Shown here: positions 37,801-47,544 of the stretch, in pieces
How the letters are laid out: the number at the start of each line of letters is the position of its first letter
Position numbering within the stretch: the stretch's first letter is position 1
NCBI RefSeq assembly: GCF_002157585.1
Contig: NZ_BDGB01000103.1
Location: forward strand, 1-53,400
Direction of reading: 5' to 3'
DNA from: Lentilactobacillus parakefiri
GTDB lineage: Bacteria > Bacillota > Bacilli > Lactobacillales > Lactobacillaceae
Length of the DNA stretch: 53,400 nucleotides
Translations under genes and position numbers: made by a program
Notes under the pieces: generated by a model
Told to the model about the DNA's origin: nothing
What the model saw: the letters and a program-made list of their open reading frames with translations, nothing else
Database searches by the model: none

Positions 37801-38864
37801 TGTATTTAGCACTGAAAGAAATTAAGCACGAGAAATTGAGGTACGGTTTGATTATTGCCATGGTGAGTCTGATTGCCTATCTGATTTTCATTTTAACCAG
37901 TTTAGCCTTTGGACTTGCAGGTGAAAATACTCAGGCAATCAATTCATGGGATGCCAAAAGTGTGGTATTGAATAAGGATTCCAACATTAATTTGGCGCAA
38001 TCAACGATCACCAATGCTCAGGCAAAGGATGACCGCCTTACCAGCAAGGAGTCTTTGATTGGTTCAACCCCGGTTGTCGCCAAGGATAAAAGCAAAGAGA
38101 AGGTTTCAGCCAGCTTTATTGGGTTGAGGTCCAACCAATTTATCTATCAAGACTTGAAAATTTCATCCGGCCATAAAGCCAAGACTAATCACCAAGTGGT
38201 CGTTGATGAGAAGTTCAAGACCGAAGGCTACAAGCTCGGTGATAAGGTCACCATGAATTCATTTGACGACAAATATGAAATTGTTGGTTTTACCAAGAAT
38301 GCCAAGTTAAACATTGCGCCAGTCATTTACGGGACGCTGCCGACTTGGAAATATCTGCGTGGCATGAACAACGTACCGGTTGCTGGAAGTGCGATTATTT
38401 CTCGAAATGCGTCCTATAACGAACATAATCAGCATTTAAAAACCTATTCAACAAATGAATTCATTCAAAAATTGCCGGGGTACTCTGCACAAAATACCAC
38501 CTTTGGTTTTATGATCGGTTTCTTAATGATTATTTCACTGGTGATTATCGCAGTTTTCCTGTACATTTTGACCATGCAGGCACTGCCGACCTATGCGGTG
38601 CTTCGAGCACAGGGAATTCCAGCCAGGGCACTGGTTTCGACGATTACCAGTCAATCAGTCATCCTAATGGCGGCGGGAGTCATCATTGGCGGCCTGATTG
38701 CGGCGTTAACCGGCTGGCTTTTGCCGGTGGGCGTCCCAATGGCGTTTGATATTCCGGTTCTGACCTGGATATCAATTGGCCTGATGATTATGGGTGTGAT
38801 TGGGGCTGCCATTCCGGCCCAGAAGATTGCGACCGTTGACCCTGTCAGTGTTATTGGAGGTTAG
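37800..38864 (+). CDS. hrtB: ABC permease, probable heme exporter HrtB
   Basis: A 354-residue FtsX/MacB-type permease: an N-terminal helix (RYGLIIAMVSLIAYLIFILTS), a large extracytoplasmic domain (about 45-230) and three C-terminal helices, ending VDPVSVIGG. The start LALKEIKHEKLRYGLI and the end (DPxxxIGG) resemble staphylococcal and lactococcal HrtB. Its start overlaps the hrtR stop, and the ATPase begins 2 nt after its stop. Predicted to pump excess heme out of the membrane with HrtA. Related MacB-type antimicrobial peptide exporters are the alternative. Confidence 0.82.
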   Translation: MYLALKEIKHEKLRYGLIIAMVSLIAYLIFILTSLAFGLAGENTQAINSWDAKSVVLNKDSNINLAQSTITNAQAKDDRLTSKESLIGSTPVVAKDKSKEKVSASFIGLRSNQFIYQDLKISSGHKAKTNHQVVVDEKFKTEGYKLGDKVTMNSFDDKYEIVGFTKNAKLNIAPVIYGTLPTWKYLRGMNNVPVAGSAIISRNASYNEHNQHLKTYSTNEFIQKLPGYSAQNTTFGFMIGFLMIISLVIIAVFLYILTMQALPTYAVLRAQGIPARALVSTITSQSVILMAAGVIIGGLIAALTGWLLPVGVPMAFDIPVLTWISIGLMIMGVIGAAIPAQKIATVDPVSVIGG

Positions 38865-38866
38865 TT

Positions 38867-39562
38867 ATGTCAGTTATTGAATTGAAAAACATTAATAAGT
38901 ATTTTGGATCCGGCATTAGTAAGGTCCACGTGTTAAAGGACGTCAACTTTGCGGCGGATCGCGGACAGTTAATCCTCGTGGTCGGCCCCTCTGGATCAGG
39001 GAAAAGCACCTTTTTGACCATTGCCGGCGGCCTGCAGACGCCAACTTCCGGATCAGTGGAAGTTGAAGGCCAAGCAGTTGAGTCGCTGACCAAAGCGCAA
39101 CGAGATAAGCTGCGGTTAAATCAAATCGGTTTTGTCCTACAATCATACAATCTGGTGCCGTATCTGAAAGTCAAAGAACAATTTGAGTTTGTGGATAAAA
39201 TCAAGCGTGAGGGTAATTTAGACCAGAACGAATTGTCAGGTTTGCTTGATCAGCTGGGAATCTCGCAGCTAGTCAACCAGTACCCCGGTGAACTGTCGGG
39301 TGGACAAACTCAAAGGGTGGCGATCGCCAGAGCACTGTACGCTAACCCGGATATTGTGTTAGCTGATGAGCCGACGGCAGCCCTTGATAGTGAAAAGGTT
39401 GCCGAGGTCGGCCGACTGTTCAAGAATCTCGCGGGAACCAGGAATAAGGCGGTGGTTGTGGTGACCCATGATCTTCGGCTGTTGGATTTTGCGAATAAGA
39501 CTTATGAGATTTTGGATGGGAAGATTAGTCTTAAGGATAAGGAACATGTATTGGATCATTAA
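38867..39562 (+). CDS. hrtA: ABC transporter ATPase, probable HrtA
   Basis: A 231-residue LolD/MacB-type ATPase with Walker A GPSGSGKST (about 40), Q-loop, signature LSGGQTQR, Walker B DIVLADEPTAALD and switch His in VVVTHD. GGAGG overlaps the end of hrtB. It is the third gene of the TetR-permease-ATPase operon and energises the permease. The operon, together with menaquinone genes, fits an organism that meets exogenous heme. Confidence 0.87.
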   Translation: MSVIELKNINKYFGSGISKVHVLKDVNFAADRGQLILVVGPSGSGKSTFLTIAGGLQTPTSGSVEVEGQAVESLTKAQRDKLRLNQIGFVLQSYNLVPYLKVKEQFEFVDKIKREGNLDQNELSGLLDQLGISQLVNQYPGELSGGQTQRVAIARALYANPDIVLADEPTAALDSEKVAEVGRLFKNLAGTRNKAVVVVTHDLRLLDFANKTYEILDGKISLKDKEHVLDH

Positions 39563-39642
39563 ATGTATGGGTGTTGCTAGGCGAACCGTCAATGACGAGG
39601 GTCAGTAAATAGGCACATAAAATTCAAAAGGGGTAATTTTGA

Positions 39643-39672
39643 TTGACTTCTGATTGGGAGATGTGGCATAAT
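39643..39672 (+). promoter_or_regulatory. Promoter of a candidate noncoding transcript
   Basis: TTGACT (39643-39648), 18 nt, CATAAT (39667-39672), in a gap with no gene on the plus strand. Confidence 0.5.
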
Positions 39673-39678
39673 ATTGGT

Positions 39679-39868
39679 ACAGTAAAGGCAGATAATCACC
39701 ACTTCTCCTAAATACACGCAACGGGTCTGATTTTTAATAATAGTGGCGATTAGTGGTTTAGCCCAATGACTTTTTTGTTGGCATCCATTCGGCGCATATA
39801 GCACTGCCTGAACAGTAGAGTCAAATAATCACCAAAAAAAGGAACCTACATGGGTTCCTTTTTTTGGT
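39679..39868 (+). ncRNA. Candidate noncoding RNA of about 185 nt
   Basis: Occupies the 330-nt gap between hrtA and the thioesterase gene. It starts after a promoter-like sequence and ends in a perfect terminator. Long-range pairings are visible: AGGCAG (39686-39691) with CTGCCT (39804-39809), and ATCACCACT (39695-39703) with AGTGGCGAT (39742-39750, one mismatch). No translatable frame fits. The size and closed-stem form resemble housekeeping RNAs such as 6S RNA, but I cannot confirm that match. Confidence 0.4.
39831..39868. terminator. Bidirectional terminator
   Basis: ACCAAAAAAAGGAACC pairs perfectly with GGTTCCTTTTTTTGGT around TACATG bases. It serves the candidate RNA on the plus strand and the thioesterase gene on the minus strand. 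Confidence 0.9.
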
Positions 39869-39892
39869 GCAATTTATCGGTTATCGAAGCAA

Positions 39893-40279
39893 TTAAGATT
39901 CTTTAGCGACGTTGGTCAAAGTAACCGTACTGAAACTCGTCAAACGATCGCCATTGCGAATGGCAACCCGCCACGTTTGAAGCCGCTGGCCGGCATGCAG
40001 TGGCGTGGCGGTTGCCACCAATTTGCCGTGGGCTACCGGCAATAAATGCTGCGTGGTGAGGTCGACGCCGACCGCGTAGTGGTTTGAATCCAGCTGCTTG
40101 TTGGCGCCAATTGAAGCCGCCGTTTCGGCCAGCACCGAGTTGATACCGCCGTGAAGCAAACCATATGGCTGTTTAACGGCATCAGTGACTTCTAGTGATA
40201 TAATGACTTCAGCTTGGCTGACAGAGACGGTTTTAATGCCGAGTAACTTAATTAAATTAGACAAGGTTTCACACTCCAT
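39893..40279 (-). CDS. menI: Hotdog-fold thioesterase, probable DHNA-CoA hydrolase
   Basis: A 128-residue PaaI-type hotdog thioesterase with the [17 protein letters not shown] segment (about 40-56), where His and Glu form the active site. It lies divergent from menB with 19 nt between starts, so it most likely hydrolyses 1,4-dihydroxy-2-naphthoyl-CoA (the MenB product) to DHNA for MenA. The function is assigned from the fold and neighbourhood; other acyl-CoA thioesterase activities are possible. Confidence 0.82.
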   Translation of the reverse strand: MECETLSNLIKLLGIKTVSVSQAEVIISLEVTDAVKQPYGLLHGGINSVLAETAASIGANKQLDSNHYAVGVDLTTQHLLPVAHGKLVATATPLHAGQRLQTWRVAIRNGDRLTSFSTVTLTNVAKES

Positions 40280-40298
40280 TTTTGAAAGGATCGAGATT

Positions 40299-41120
40299 AT
40301 GACTTCAGTTAAATGGCAATCGGTAAAAGACTACCAGGAAATTATTTTTGAACGGGCTGATAAAATCGCAAAGATTACGATGAACCGGCCGGAAAAAATG
40401 AACGCTTTTACGCCATTGACCATCCAGGAGATGATTGACGCATTCAATATCTGTCGTGATGATAGCACAATCGGCGTGATTATTCTAACCGGCGCTGGCG
40501 ACAAAGCCTTTTCTTCCGGCGGTGATCAGGGAGTTCGGGGAAATGGCGGCTATGTGGGTTCTGACCACATTGCCCGACTAAACGTGCTGGATCTTCAGCA
40601 TCTAATTCGCATCATCCCCAAACCCGTGATTGCGATGGTCAAGGGCTGGTCGGTTGGCGGCGGCAATATTCTCCAACTTGTGTGTGATTTAACGATTGCG
40701 GCTGACAACGCCCAATTTGGCCAGACGGGGCCGAAAGTAGGCAGTTTTGATGCAGGTTATGGTTCCGGTTATTTAGCCCGGTTGATTGGTCATAAACGTG
40801 CCAAAGAAGTCTGGTTCTTAAACCATTTCTACAGTGCAAAAGAGGCTTATGACATGAACTGGATCAATAAAGTCGTGCCACTGGCAGAAGTTGAGTCGGC
40901 CACATTGGATTGGTGTAACGAAATTCTCCAGAAATCGCCAACCGCCCTTCGATTTATCAAGGCAGCCATGAACGCTGATACCGATGGTTTGGCCGGTCTT
41001 CAACAGTTGGGTGGGGATGCGACGATGCTCTTTTACACCACCGATGAAGGCAAAGAAGGTCGGGATGCCTTCAATCAAAAACGAAAACCAGATTTTGATC
41101 AATTCCCTAAATTCCCCTAA
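40299..41120 (+). CDS. menB: 1,4-dihydroxy-2-naphthoyl-CoA synthase
   Basis: A 273-residue crotonase-fold enzyme that cyclises o-succinylbenzoyl-CoA. Signature segments are [14 protein letters not shown], the oxyanion loop [52 protein letters not shown] and the C-terminal [15 protein letters not shown], diagnostic of MenB over other crotonases. ATG 40299 has GAAAGGA upstream. menE follows after 8 nt. menF, menD, menH and menC are not present in the window. Confidence 0.95.
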   Translation: MTSVKWQSVKDYQEIIFERADKIAKITMNRPEKMNAFTPLTIQEMIDAFNICRDDSTIGVIILTGAGDKAFSSGGDQGVRGNGGYVGSDHIARLNVLDLQHLIRIIPKPVIAMVKGWSVGGGNILQLVCDLTIAADNAQFGQTGPKVGSFDAGYGSGYLARLIGHKRAKEVWFLNHFYSAKEAYDMNWINKVVPLAEVESATLDWCNEILQKSPTALRFIKAAMNADTDGLAGLQQLGGDATMLFYTTDEGKEGRDAFNQKRKPDFDQFPKFP

Positions 41121-41128
41121 GAAGGTTA

Positions 41129-42553
41129 ATGAAAGTGGATAATTGGATTTTAAAGCAGGCTGAAACTGCCCCTGATCGGCTCGCAGTTGATGACGGCAAG
41201 ACCCAGCTGACGTTTTTGGAACTCAAGCAACAAGTCTCTCAACTGGCTGGACAATTGAAGGCCGCCTCCGTGTTGGATGGCGATCGAGTTGCCATTATGA
41301 CCAAGAATTCTTTGCTGGGTTATCTGATGGCTCTGGCCGTCCTAGGGTCTGGTAAGACGATTGTCTGGATTAATTGGCGTTTATCTGATGATGAAATCAA
41401 GCGTCAATTATCCGATAGTGAACCGGCGGCCTGTTTGGTAGCTGACGAACTCTTTCGAGAAAGCTTCGATCAACAGTTTATTCCCTTCAGCACGATAACA
41501 AATCAAACGGCAGTTCAGGTCACATTAGTTCCCGAATTTCCCTCTCAAACGGTGGCCAGCATTATGTATACGTCTGGGACGACTGGCAGACCCAAAGGCG
41601 TGATGCAGACCTTTGGCAATCACCTGGCGTCAGCAACCGCTTCCACTTTTAACCTTGGCGTCATGCCGGGTGACGAGTGGCTTTGCGCCGTCCCGATTTT
41701 TCATATCAGCGGCTTTTCAATTATGATGCGTGGCTTGATATATGGCATGGCGAACCGCTTGGTTGACCACTTCGATGCTGAATTGATTGACCGCGTATTG
41801 AAACATGAGCCCATCTCGACGATTTCGGTTGTTCCATACATGTTAAAGCAATTATTAAAATATCGAACGGCTGATAACACCCCTTATCAGGCCAACTTTC
41901 GGTGCATGCTGCTGGGTGGTGGCCCCATTGATCGACCAACCCTTCAGCAATGTCGTCAACGCCAAATCCCGGTGGTTCAGTCATATGGGATGACGGAAAC
42001 CTGTTCACAAATCAGTGCCTTGAACTCAGCGGATGCTGACAAGCGAATTGGTTCGGTTGGCAAGCCATTATTTTTGACCCAGTTGACGCTAAGCCAAGCT
42101 AATCAGGAAGTCCTGATCAAAACGCCGGCATTAACCCCCGGTTACTTGAACCGCCAGGCTGCTTTTCAACGTAAGCTAAATGACACCGGCTGGTATCGGA
42201 CTGGCGATGTTGGTCATTTCGATGAAGACGGCTTCTTATATATTGATGGCAGACTCGACGATATGATTATTTCCGGTGGTGAAAACATCTTCCCAGATGA
42301 AGTCGAAGCCGCTTACGCCAATCGGCCAGACATTGACGAGATTGCCGTGGTCGGCCAAGATGATGCCAAATGGGGTCAAGTGCCGACTGCCTTTGTGGTC
42401 AGCGATGCGCCCTTAGATCAAGCAGACCTGACCGCTTATGGCAGACAGAAGTTAGCCCACTATAAGGTACCAACGAGATTTATCAAAATTGACAAACTTC
42501 CCACCAATGCCAGCGGTAAGGTGCAGCGATTCAAGCTCAAACAGTTGTTATAA
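41129..42553 (+). CDS. menE: o-Succinylbenzoate-CoA ligase
   Basis: A 474-residue AMP-forming acyl-CoA synthetase. The P-loop-like motif is IMYTSGTTGRPKGVMQT, followed by YGMTETCSQ, YRTGDVGHFDEDG, and C-terminal Lys in NASGKVQRFK. The sequence fits MenE, which makes the substrate of MenB. The start may be ATG 41129 (AAGAAGG only 3 nt upstream) or GTG 41135 (better spaced). It forms an operon with menB and ends before a terminator. The reaction order MenE-MenB-MenI-MenA-MenG is complete across the window from o-succinylbenzoate onward. Confidence 0.93.
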   Translation: MKVDNWILKQAETAPDRLAVDDGKTQLTFLELKQQVSQLAGQLKAASVLDGDRVAIMTKNSLLGYLMALAVLGSGKTIVWINWRLSDDEIKRQLSDSEPAACLVADELFRESFDQQFIPFSTITNQTAVQVTLVPEFPSQTVASIMYTSGTTGRPKGVMQTFGNHLASATASTFNLGVMPGDEWLCAVPIFHISGFSIMMRGLIYGMANRLVDHFDAELIDRVLKHEPISTISVVPYMLKQLLKYRTADNTPYQANFRCMLLGGGPIDRPTLQQCRQRQIPVVQSYGMTETCSQISALNSADADKRIGSVGKPLFLTQLTLSQANQEVLIKTPALTPGYLNRQAAFQRKLNDTGWYRTGDVGHFDEDGFLYIDGRLDDMIISGGENIFPDEVEAAYANRPDIDEIAVVGQDDAKWGQVPTAFVVSDAPLDQADLTAYGRQKLAHYKVPTRFIKIDKLPTNASGKVQRFKLKQLL

Positions 42554-42567
42554 AGTGAAACGTTAAC

Positions 42568-42617
42568 AAGCCTGCAATCTCGAGTAAATCATTTTACTCA
42601 GGTTGCGGGCTTATTTT
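42568..42617 (+). terminator. Terminator after menE
   Basis: AAGCCTGCAA (42568-42577) pairs with TTGCGGGCTT (42603-42612), extended by GAGTAAA/TTTACTC, followed by ATTTTG. Confidence 0.8.
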
Positions 42618-42728
42618 GACTTAAAAGTGGGCTAAAACGGTTTACACCGGGATAGTGGAACATGTTAACAAAGGTGAAACAAGCTCCATCGTTGTTCTGT
42701 CGGCGTCTACAAGGCCTCAAACACTATA

Positions 42729-42742
42729 TTTTAGCGCTTACA
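42729..42742 (-). promoter_or_regulatory. cre-like site upstream of the agmatine cluster
   Basis: On the minus strand TGTAAGCGCTAAAA matches the CcpA-binding consensus TGWAANCGNTNWCA at 13 of 14 positions. It lies about 80 nt before the first agmatine gene, consistent with carbon catabolite repression of agmatine use, which is known for this pathway in other lactic acid bacteria. Confidence 0.5.
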
Positions 42743-42823
42743 TCCGTTATATTTAGAGCGTAAAGAAATCCTCGAGAATTTCTGAGATATTAACGACAAA
42801 CAAACTTATAGGAGATGCCAATT

Positions 42824-43858
42824 ATGAAACGAGACTTTATCGATACCAACACCTACACCCGAGACGAAATTCAATACCTGATCAACTTAGGTTTACAAAT
42901 TAAACGCGATATTAAGAACGGTAACTATCCTGATTTATTATCACACCGGACGCTTGGCATGATTTTTGAAGAATCTTCAACCAGAACCCGGGTATCATTT
43001 GAAACTGCCATGACGCAACTTGGTGGTCATGCGCAATACCTGGCACCAGGTCAAATTCATCTAGGCTCAGCTGAAAGTGAATCATTAGGCGATACAGCGA
43101 TTGTGCTTTCCCGTTTGGTTGATATCTTGATGGCCAGAGTTGCTAAGCACTCAACCGTTGAAAAGTTGGCTGAAACGGCCACCGTTCCAGTTCTGAATGG
43201 GATGAGCGATTATAACCATCCAACCCAAGAAATCGGTGACATCATCACCATGGCCGAGCATTTACCAGCCGGCAAGAAGCTTTCAGACTGCAAGGTCGTC
43301 TTTGTCGGTGACGCCACTCAGGTCTGTGTTTCATTGATGTTCATCGCTTCTAAGATGGGCATGAAGTTCGTTCAATTCGGACCAAAAGGTTACCAAATCA
43401 AGCCGGAAACCTTGGAAATTGGCAAGAAGAACGCTGAAGTATCAGGCGGTAGTGTTGAAATCACTGAAGACGCTGATGCAGCCATGAAGGATGCCGACTT
43501 TGTCTACACCGACGTTTGGTATGGCTTGTACGAGGCACCACTTTCATATGACGAGCGGATGAAGATCTTCTATCCTAAGTACCAAGTTAATGACGATTTA
43601 ATGAGTAAGGGAACCTCCCACACCATGTTCATGCACTGCCTACCAGCCAACCGCGGCGAAGAAGTCACCGACAGCGTGATTGATTCACCACATTCAATTG
43701 CCTGGGACGAAGCCGAAAACCGCTTGACTGCAATGAGAGCCTTACTGGTCTACTTGATGGCCCCACGGATGAACTACACCGAAAAGCAATTAGATGACTT
43801 GAACGATCCTAAATTGAAGTCAATGATCTTAAACTTAGTTGACGACACGACTCATTAA
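42824..43858 (+). CDS. aguB: Putrescine carbamoyltransferase
   Basis: A 344-residue transcarbamylase that phosphorolyses carbamoyl-putrescine to putrescine and carbamoyl phosphate. It has [10 protein letters not shown] for carbamoyl phosphate and NHPTQE. The [20 protein letters not shown] start and the long C-terminal helix region (about 310-344) separate PTC from ornithine carbamoyltransferase. ATG 42824 follows AGGAG by 9 nt. It is the first gene of the agmatine deiminase cluster. The pathway yields ATP through carbamate kinase and raises pH. Confidence 0.94.
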   Translation: MKRDFIDTNTYTRDEIQYLINLGLQIKRDIKNGNYPDLLSHRTLGMIFEESSTRTRVSFETAMTQLGGHAQYLAPGQIHLGSAESESLGDTAIVLSRLVDILMARVAKHSTVEKLAETATVPVLNGMSDYNHPTQEIGDIITMAEHLPAGKKLSDCKVVFVGDATQVCVSLMFIASKMGMKFVQFGPKGYQIKPETLEIGKKNAEVSGGSVEITEDADAAMKDADFVYTDVWYGLYEAPLSYDERMKIFYPKYQVNDDLMSKGTSHTMFMHCLPANRGEEVTDSVIDSPHSIAWDEAENRLTAMRALLVYLMAPRMNYTEKQLDDLNDPKLKSMILNLVDDTTH

Positions 43859-43891
43859 TGAGCTGACGCAACGGATGTGCAGGTGAAAGAA

Positions 43892-45307
43892 ATGCAAGAC
43901 GAGAAAAAATTTAGATTATTTGATGCCGTCCTAATGTCGGTGGTCGTGGTTCTGGTGGTTGAATCAGTTGCGCCGGCAGCTGCAATTGGCCCATCACAGT
44001 TCTTTTGGTGGGCACTGCTGTTAATATTCTTCTTTCTGCCATATGGATTGATTTCCGCAGAGCTTGGAACGACATATGACGGCGACGGTGGAATCTATGA
44101 TTGGGTTAGAAAAGCGTTTGGCCGCCGTTGGGGTGGTCGAGCAGCCTGGCTGTACTGGATCAACTTCCCAATTTGGATGGCCAGTCTGGCCGTCCTGTTC
44201 ACGGGCGTCATTGGCCAAGTGTTCCCAACCCATTTCGGGACCTGGACCAACGTTTTAATCCAGCTGATCTTCATCGGAATTGTCACTTTGATATCCTCAT
44301 TTCCAGTTGCTGACAGCAAATGGATTTTGAATCTGGCAGCAATTGCCAAAGTGATTATCATGGTGAGCCTGGGAGCTTTAGGAATCTACGTTGCCATGAC
44401 CAAGGGCGTTGCCAGCAACTTCACGGTTAAGACGATGCTGCCGCAAATGAATGTTAAGAGCCTTGGATACATTTCAGTGATCTTATTCAACTTCCTTGGC
44501 TTTGAAGTTGTGACTTCAATGGCCAGCGAAATGCCAAATCCAAAGAAACAAATTCCCCAAGCCATTATCTGGGGTGGCATATTGATTGCCATCTTCTATG
44601 TCTTTGCTGCATTTGGCATGGGCGTGGCAATCCCAAGCAGCGAATTATCAACTTCAAGTGGTTTGATGGAAAGCATTTTGCTCTTAATTGGCGGTAACAA
44701 TTGGTTTGTAATCTTGATTGCACTGCTGTTCATGTATACTTTAGCTGCCAACCTGATTTCCTGGTCGGCAGGGGTGAACTACGTGGCCTCATACGCTGCC
44801 AAGAATCACGATTTGCCAAAAGTTTTTGGAATTGAAAGCAAGAAGACCGGCCTTCCAACGGGTGCAAATCTACTAAATGGTGGCATTGCGGCAGTTCTGG
44901 TGGTTATCTCACCTCTGATTCCTAATCAAAATATTTTCTGGGCATTCTTCTCACTAAACGTCGTTGCCCTTCTAGGCTCATACCTGCTCATGTTCCCATC
45001 GTTTTGGAAACTTCGCAAATCTGATCCTAAGACTGAGCGTCCTTTCAAAGTACCTGGAAACAAACTGATGATTAATCTGATGACCTGGATTCCAGTTGCT
45101 TTACTGGCAATTACAACTATCTTATCCGCTTTTCCTTTAAATGGAAGTGCAGAAGAACTGAATACCAAGATTCCAATTTTGGTTGGTACAATTATCACAG
45201 TTTTGCTGGGTGAACTTTGTATCAGAGCTGCCGAAAAGAATTATCCTTTGAAGAAAAAACAAAAGGCGAGCAGTCACCACACAGCAGAAGCATTAAGTAA
45301 GAACTAA
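43892..45307 (+). CDS. aguD: Agmatine/putrescine antiporter
   Basis: A 471-residue APC-family transporter with about 12 helices: [21 protein letters not shown] (first helix), [13 protein letters not shown] motif in the cytoplasmic loop, hydrophilic C-tail. The position between the carbamoyltransferase and the deiminase identifies it as the agmatine-putrescine exchanger. The start is taken at ATG 43892 after AGGTGA; a GTG five codons upstream is possible. Exchange of agmatine for putrescine gives the net import of substrate and export of product. Confidence 0.92.
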   Translation: MQDEKKFRLFDAVLMSVVVVLVVESVAPAAAIGPSQFFWWALLLIFFFLPYGLISAELGTTYDGDGGIYDWVRKAFGRRWGGRAAWLYWINFPIWMASLAVLFTGVIGQVFPTHFGTWTNVLIQLIFIGIVTLISSFPVADSKWILNLAAIAKVIIMVSLGALGIYVAMTKGVASNFTVKTMLPQMNVKSLGYISVILFNFLGFEVVTSMASEMPNPKKQIPQAIIWGGILIAIFYVFAAFGMGVAIPSSELSTSSGLMESILLLIGGNNWFVILIALLFMYTLAANLISWSAGVNYVASYAAKNHDLPKVFGIESKKTGLPTGANLLNGGIAAVLVVISPLIPNQNIFWAFFSLNVVALLGSYLLMFPSFWKLRKSDPKTERPFKVPGNKLMINLMTWIPVALLAITTILSAFPLNGSAEELNTKIPILVGTIITVLLGELCIRAAEKNYPLKKKQKASSHHTAEALSKN

Positions 45308-45330
45308 TTCACACAAGAGGAGCAAATACG

Positions 45331-46428
45331 ATGAAAACTTTACAATCATCACCTAAAAAAGACGGCTACAGGATGCCCGGCGAGTTTGAACATCATAAGG
45401 GTGTTTACATTCTCTGGCCAGAGCGACCGGACAATTGGCGCAATGGTGCCAAGCCTGCTCAGCATACGTTTGTCAACGTCGCCAAAGCGATTTCCCAATT
45501 CGAACACGTGACCGTTGGTGTTTCAGATGCCCAATACGCGAATGCTCGGCACATGCTGCCGGACGAAGTCGAAGTGGTTGAAATTTCCAGTGACGATTCC
45601 TGGATTCGTGACTGTGGGCCAACCTTTGTCGTCAATGATGAAGGAGACCTGCGTGGGGTTGACTGGACCTTCAATGCCTGGGGTGGCTTGGTTGACGGTC
45701 TTTACTTCCCGTGGGACAAGGACGATCGGGTTGCGCAAAAAGTGACTGAAATGGAACACGCCGACCGTTACCGGCTGGATGATTTCATCCTCGAAGGCGG
45801 CTCAATCCATGTTGATGGCGAAGGAACTTTGATCACGACCGAAGAATGCCTGCTGTCAAAGGGACGCAACTCCCAGTTATCTAAAGAACAGATTGAAAAT
45901 GTCTTGAAAGAATATCTTAACTTGGACAAAGTTATCTGGCTCAAACGCGGGATTTACCTGGATGAAACCAATGGGCACGTCGATAACATTGCCAACTTCG
46001 TAAAACCTGGCGTCGTTGCCCTCGCGTGGACGGATGATCAAAATTATCCCCAGTATGAAATTTCTAAAGAAAACTATGACATTTTAAGTAACGCCACCGA
46101 TGCTAAGGGCAGAAAGATTCAAGTTGAAAAGCTTTACGTGCCAAAGCCAGTAACAATCACCAAAGAAGAAAGTGAAGGCGTGGATGCTGTTGACGGCACA
46201 CTACCACGTCAGGAAGGTGACCGACTGGCAGCTAGCTATGTCAACTACTACACCGCAAATGGCGGGATTGTCTTCCCAACCTTTGGCGATCCAAACGACG
46301 CCAAGGCAGAAGAAACTTTGCAGCGTTTATATCCTGACCGAAAGATTGTTGGCGTTCCTGCCAGAGAAATCCTACTCGGTGGTGGTAATATTCACTGTAT
46401 TACGCAACAAGTGCCAGCTGGCAGATAG
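45331..46428 (+). CDS. aguA: Agmatine deiminase (active form)
   Basis: A 365-residue guanidino-modifying enzyme converting agmatine to carbamoyl-putrescine and ammonia. All catalytic residues of the family are present: Asp94 (WIRDCGPT), Glu155 (ILEGGSIH), His216 and Asp218 (NGHVDN), and nucleophile Cys356 (GGGNIHCIT). AGAGGAG lies upstream of the ATG. It is followed 11 nt later by carbamate kinase. A paralogue without the nucleophile lies at 47545-48630. Confidence 0.96.
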   Translation: MKTLQSSPKKDGYRMPGEFEHHKGVYILWPERPDNWRNGAKPAQHTFVNVAKAISQFEHVTVGVSDAQYANARHMLPDEVEVVEISSDDSWIRDCGPTFVVNDEGDLRGVDWTFNAWGGLVDGLYFPWDKDDRVAQKVTEMEHADRYRLDDFILEGGSIHVDGEGTLITTEECLLSKGRNSQLSKEQIENVLKEYLNLDKVIWLKRGIYLDETNGHVDNIANFVKPGVVALAWTDDQNYPQYEISKENYDILSNATDAKGRKIQVEKLYVPKPVTITKEESEGVDAVDGTLPRQEGDRLAASYVNYYTANGGIVFPTFGDPNDAKAEETLQRLYPDRKIVGVPAREILLGGGNIHCITQQVPAGR

Positions 46429-46439
46429 GAGACATTGCA

Positions 46440-47399
46440 ATGGCAAAAATTGTAGTTGCATTGGGCGGCAATGCAATCCTCTCAAAGGATGCTTCAGCCC
46501 AAGCCCAAATGAAGGCGGTTAAAAAGACCGCCAAAGAATTAGTGAAATTTATCAAGAACGGTGATCAGTTGATCATCACGCACGGGAATGGTCCACAGGT
46601 CGGTAACTTACTGCTTCAGCAAAACGCTGCCGACAGTGAAGCTAACCCGGCAATGCCACTGGATACCTGTGGTGCCATGACGCAAGGAAGCATTGGCTAT
46701 TGGTTCCAAAATGCCATGAAGGAAGAGCTCTTGGATAGCGGCATTGACAAGGATGTGATGGCAATTGTCACCCAAACGATTGTTGACGAAAACGATCCAG
46801 CCTTTGACAATCCTTCCAAGCCAATTGGTCCCTTTTATAAGGAAGCTGATTTGCCGGAAATCAAATCGATGCATCCCGACTGGGAAATCGTAGAAGACGC
46901 CGGCCGTGGCTATCGGCGGGTGGTCGCCTCACCAAAGCCTTTGGAAATTAACGAATACGCTGCGATCAAAAAGGTCGTTGATGCGGGGATTGTCCCAATC
47001 GTTTCTGGGGGCGGCGGCATTCCGGTTGTCAGAAAAGGTAATCGCTTAATTGGTAAAGAAGCCGTGATTGATAAAGATTTTAGTGCCTCAAAGATTGCTC
47101 AATTAATTGATGCTGATAAATTGATCATCTTGACCTCTGCTGGCGGCGTATACTACAACTACGGTAAGCCTGATCAAGTTGAACTCAAAGAAGTTGGCAT
47201 TGATGATATTCAAAAGCACATTGACGCCAATGAATTTGCCAAGGGCAGTATGATGCCAAAGGTTCAGGCTGCGGTTGCCTTTGTCCGGAATACCGGCAAT
47301 CCAGCCGTGATCGGTGATTTGGCCGATGTTGAACAAATTATTGAAGGCAACGAAGGCACCACAATCGTCAAAGACGCAGTTGTCGCAGCAGTTAAATAG
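46440..47399 (+). CDS. aguC: Carbamate kinase
   Basis: A 319-residue kinase that makes ATP from carbamoyl phosphate and ADP. VVALGGNAILSKD is at the N-terminus, THGNGPQVGNL follows, then CGAMTQGSIGYW, PIVSGGGGIPVV and DKDFSASKIAQLIDAD. It completes the energy-yielding agmatine pathway. AGGAGA lies upstream of the ATG. It is the last gene of aguBDAC, before a terminator. Confidence 0.95.
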   Translation: MAKIVVALGGNAILSKDASAQAQMKAVKKTAKELVKFIKNGDQLIITHGNGPQVGNLLLQQNAADSEANPAMPLDTCGAMTQGSIGYWFQNAMKEELLDSGIDKDVMAIVTQTIVDENDPAFDNPSKPIGPFYKEADLPEIKSMHPDWEIVEDAGRGYRRVVASPKPLEINEYAAIKKVVDAGIVPIVSGGGGIPVVRKGNRLIGKEAVIDKDFSASKIAQLIDADKLIILTSAGGVYYNYGKPDQVELKEVGIDDIQKHIDANEFAKGSMMPKVQAAVAFVRNTGNPAVIGDLADVEQIIEGNEGTTIVKDAVVAAVK

Positions 47400-47408
47400 T
47401 TGGGAATT

Positions 47409-47453
47409 CGACGGGGCGTGGACGAAACGAAGGTTTTGTCCGGGCCTCGTTTC
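47409..47453 (+). terminator. Terminator after aguC
   Basis: GGACGAAAC pairs with GTTTTGTCC around GAAG, extended by outer GGGGC-like and GGCCTC pairs, followed by GTTT. The T tract is weak. A TATAAT (47508-47513) before the next gene suggests a separate promoter for the paralogue and the regulator. Confidence 0.5.
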
Positions 47454-47544
47454 ACGTTCGTTAATTTTGACGTTATGAGCATGATAGTGCTTTCACATCA
47501 AAACTGTTATAATTGAACGAGAAAATATCGAGGTAAAGTAAAGA

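Noticed and set aside
39589-39804. 71-codon minus-strand frame between hrtA and menI
   Set aside because: No ribosome site, random-looking composition, and it covers sequence with promoter, pairing and terminator features of the other strand.
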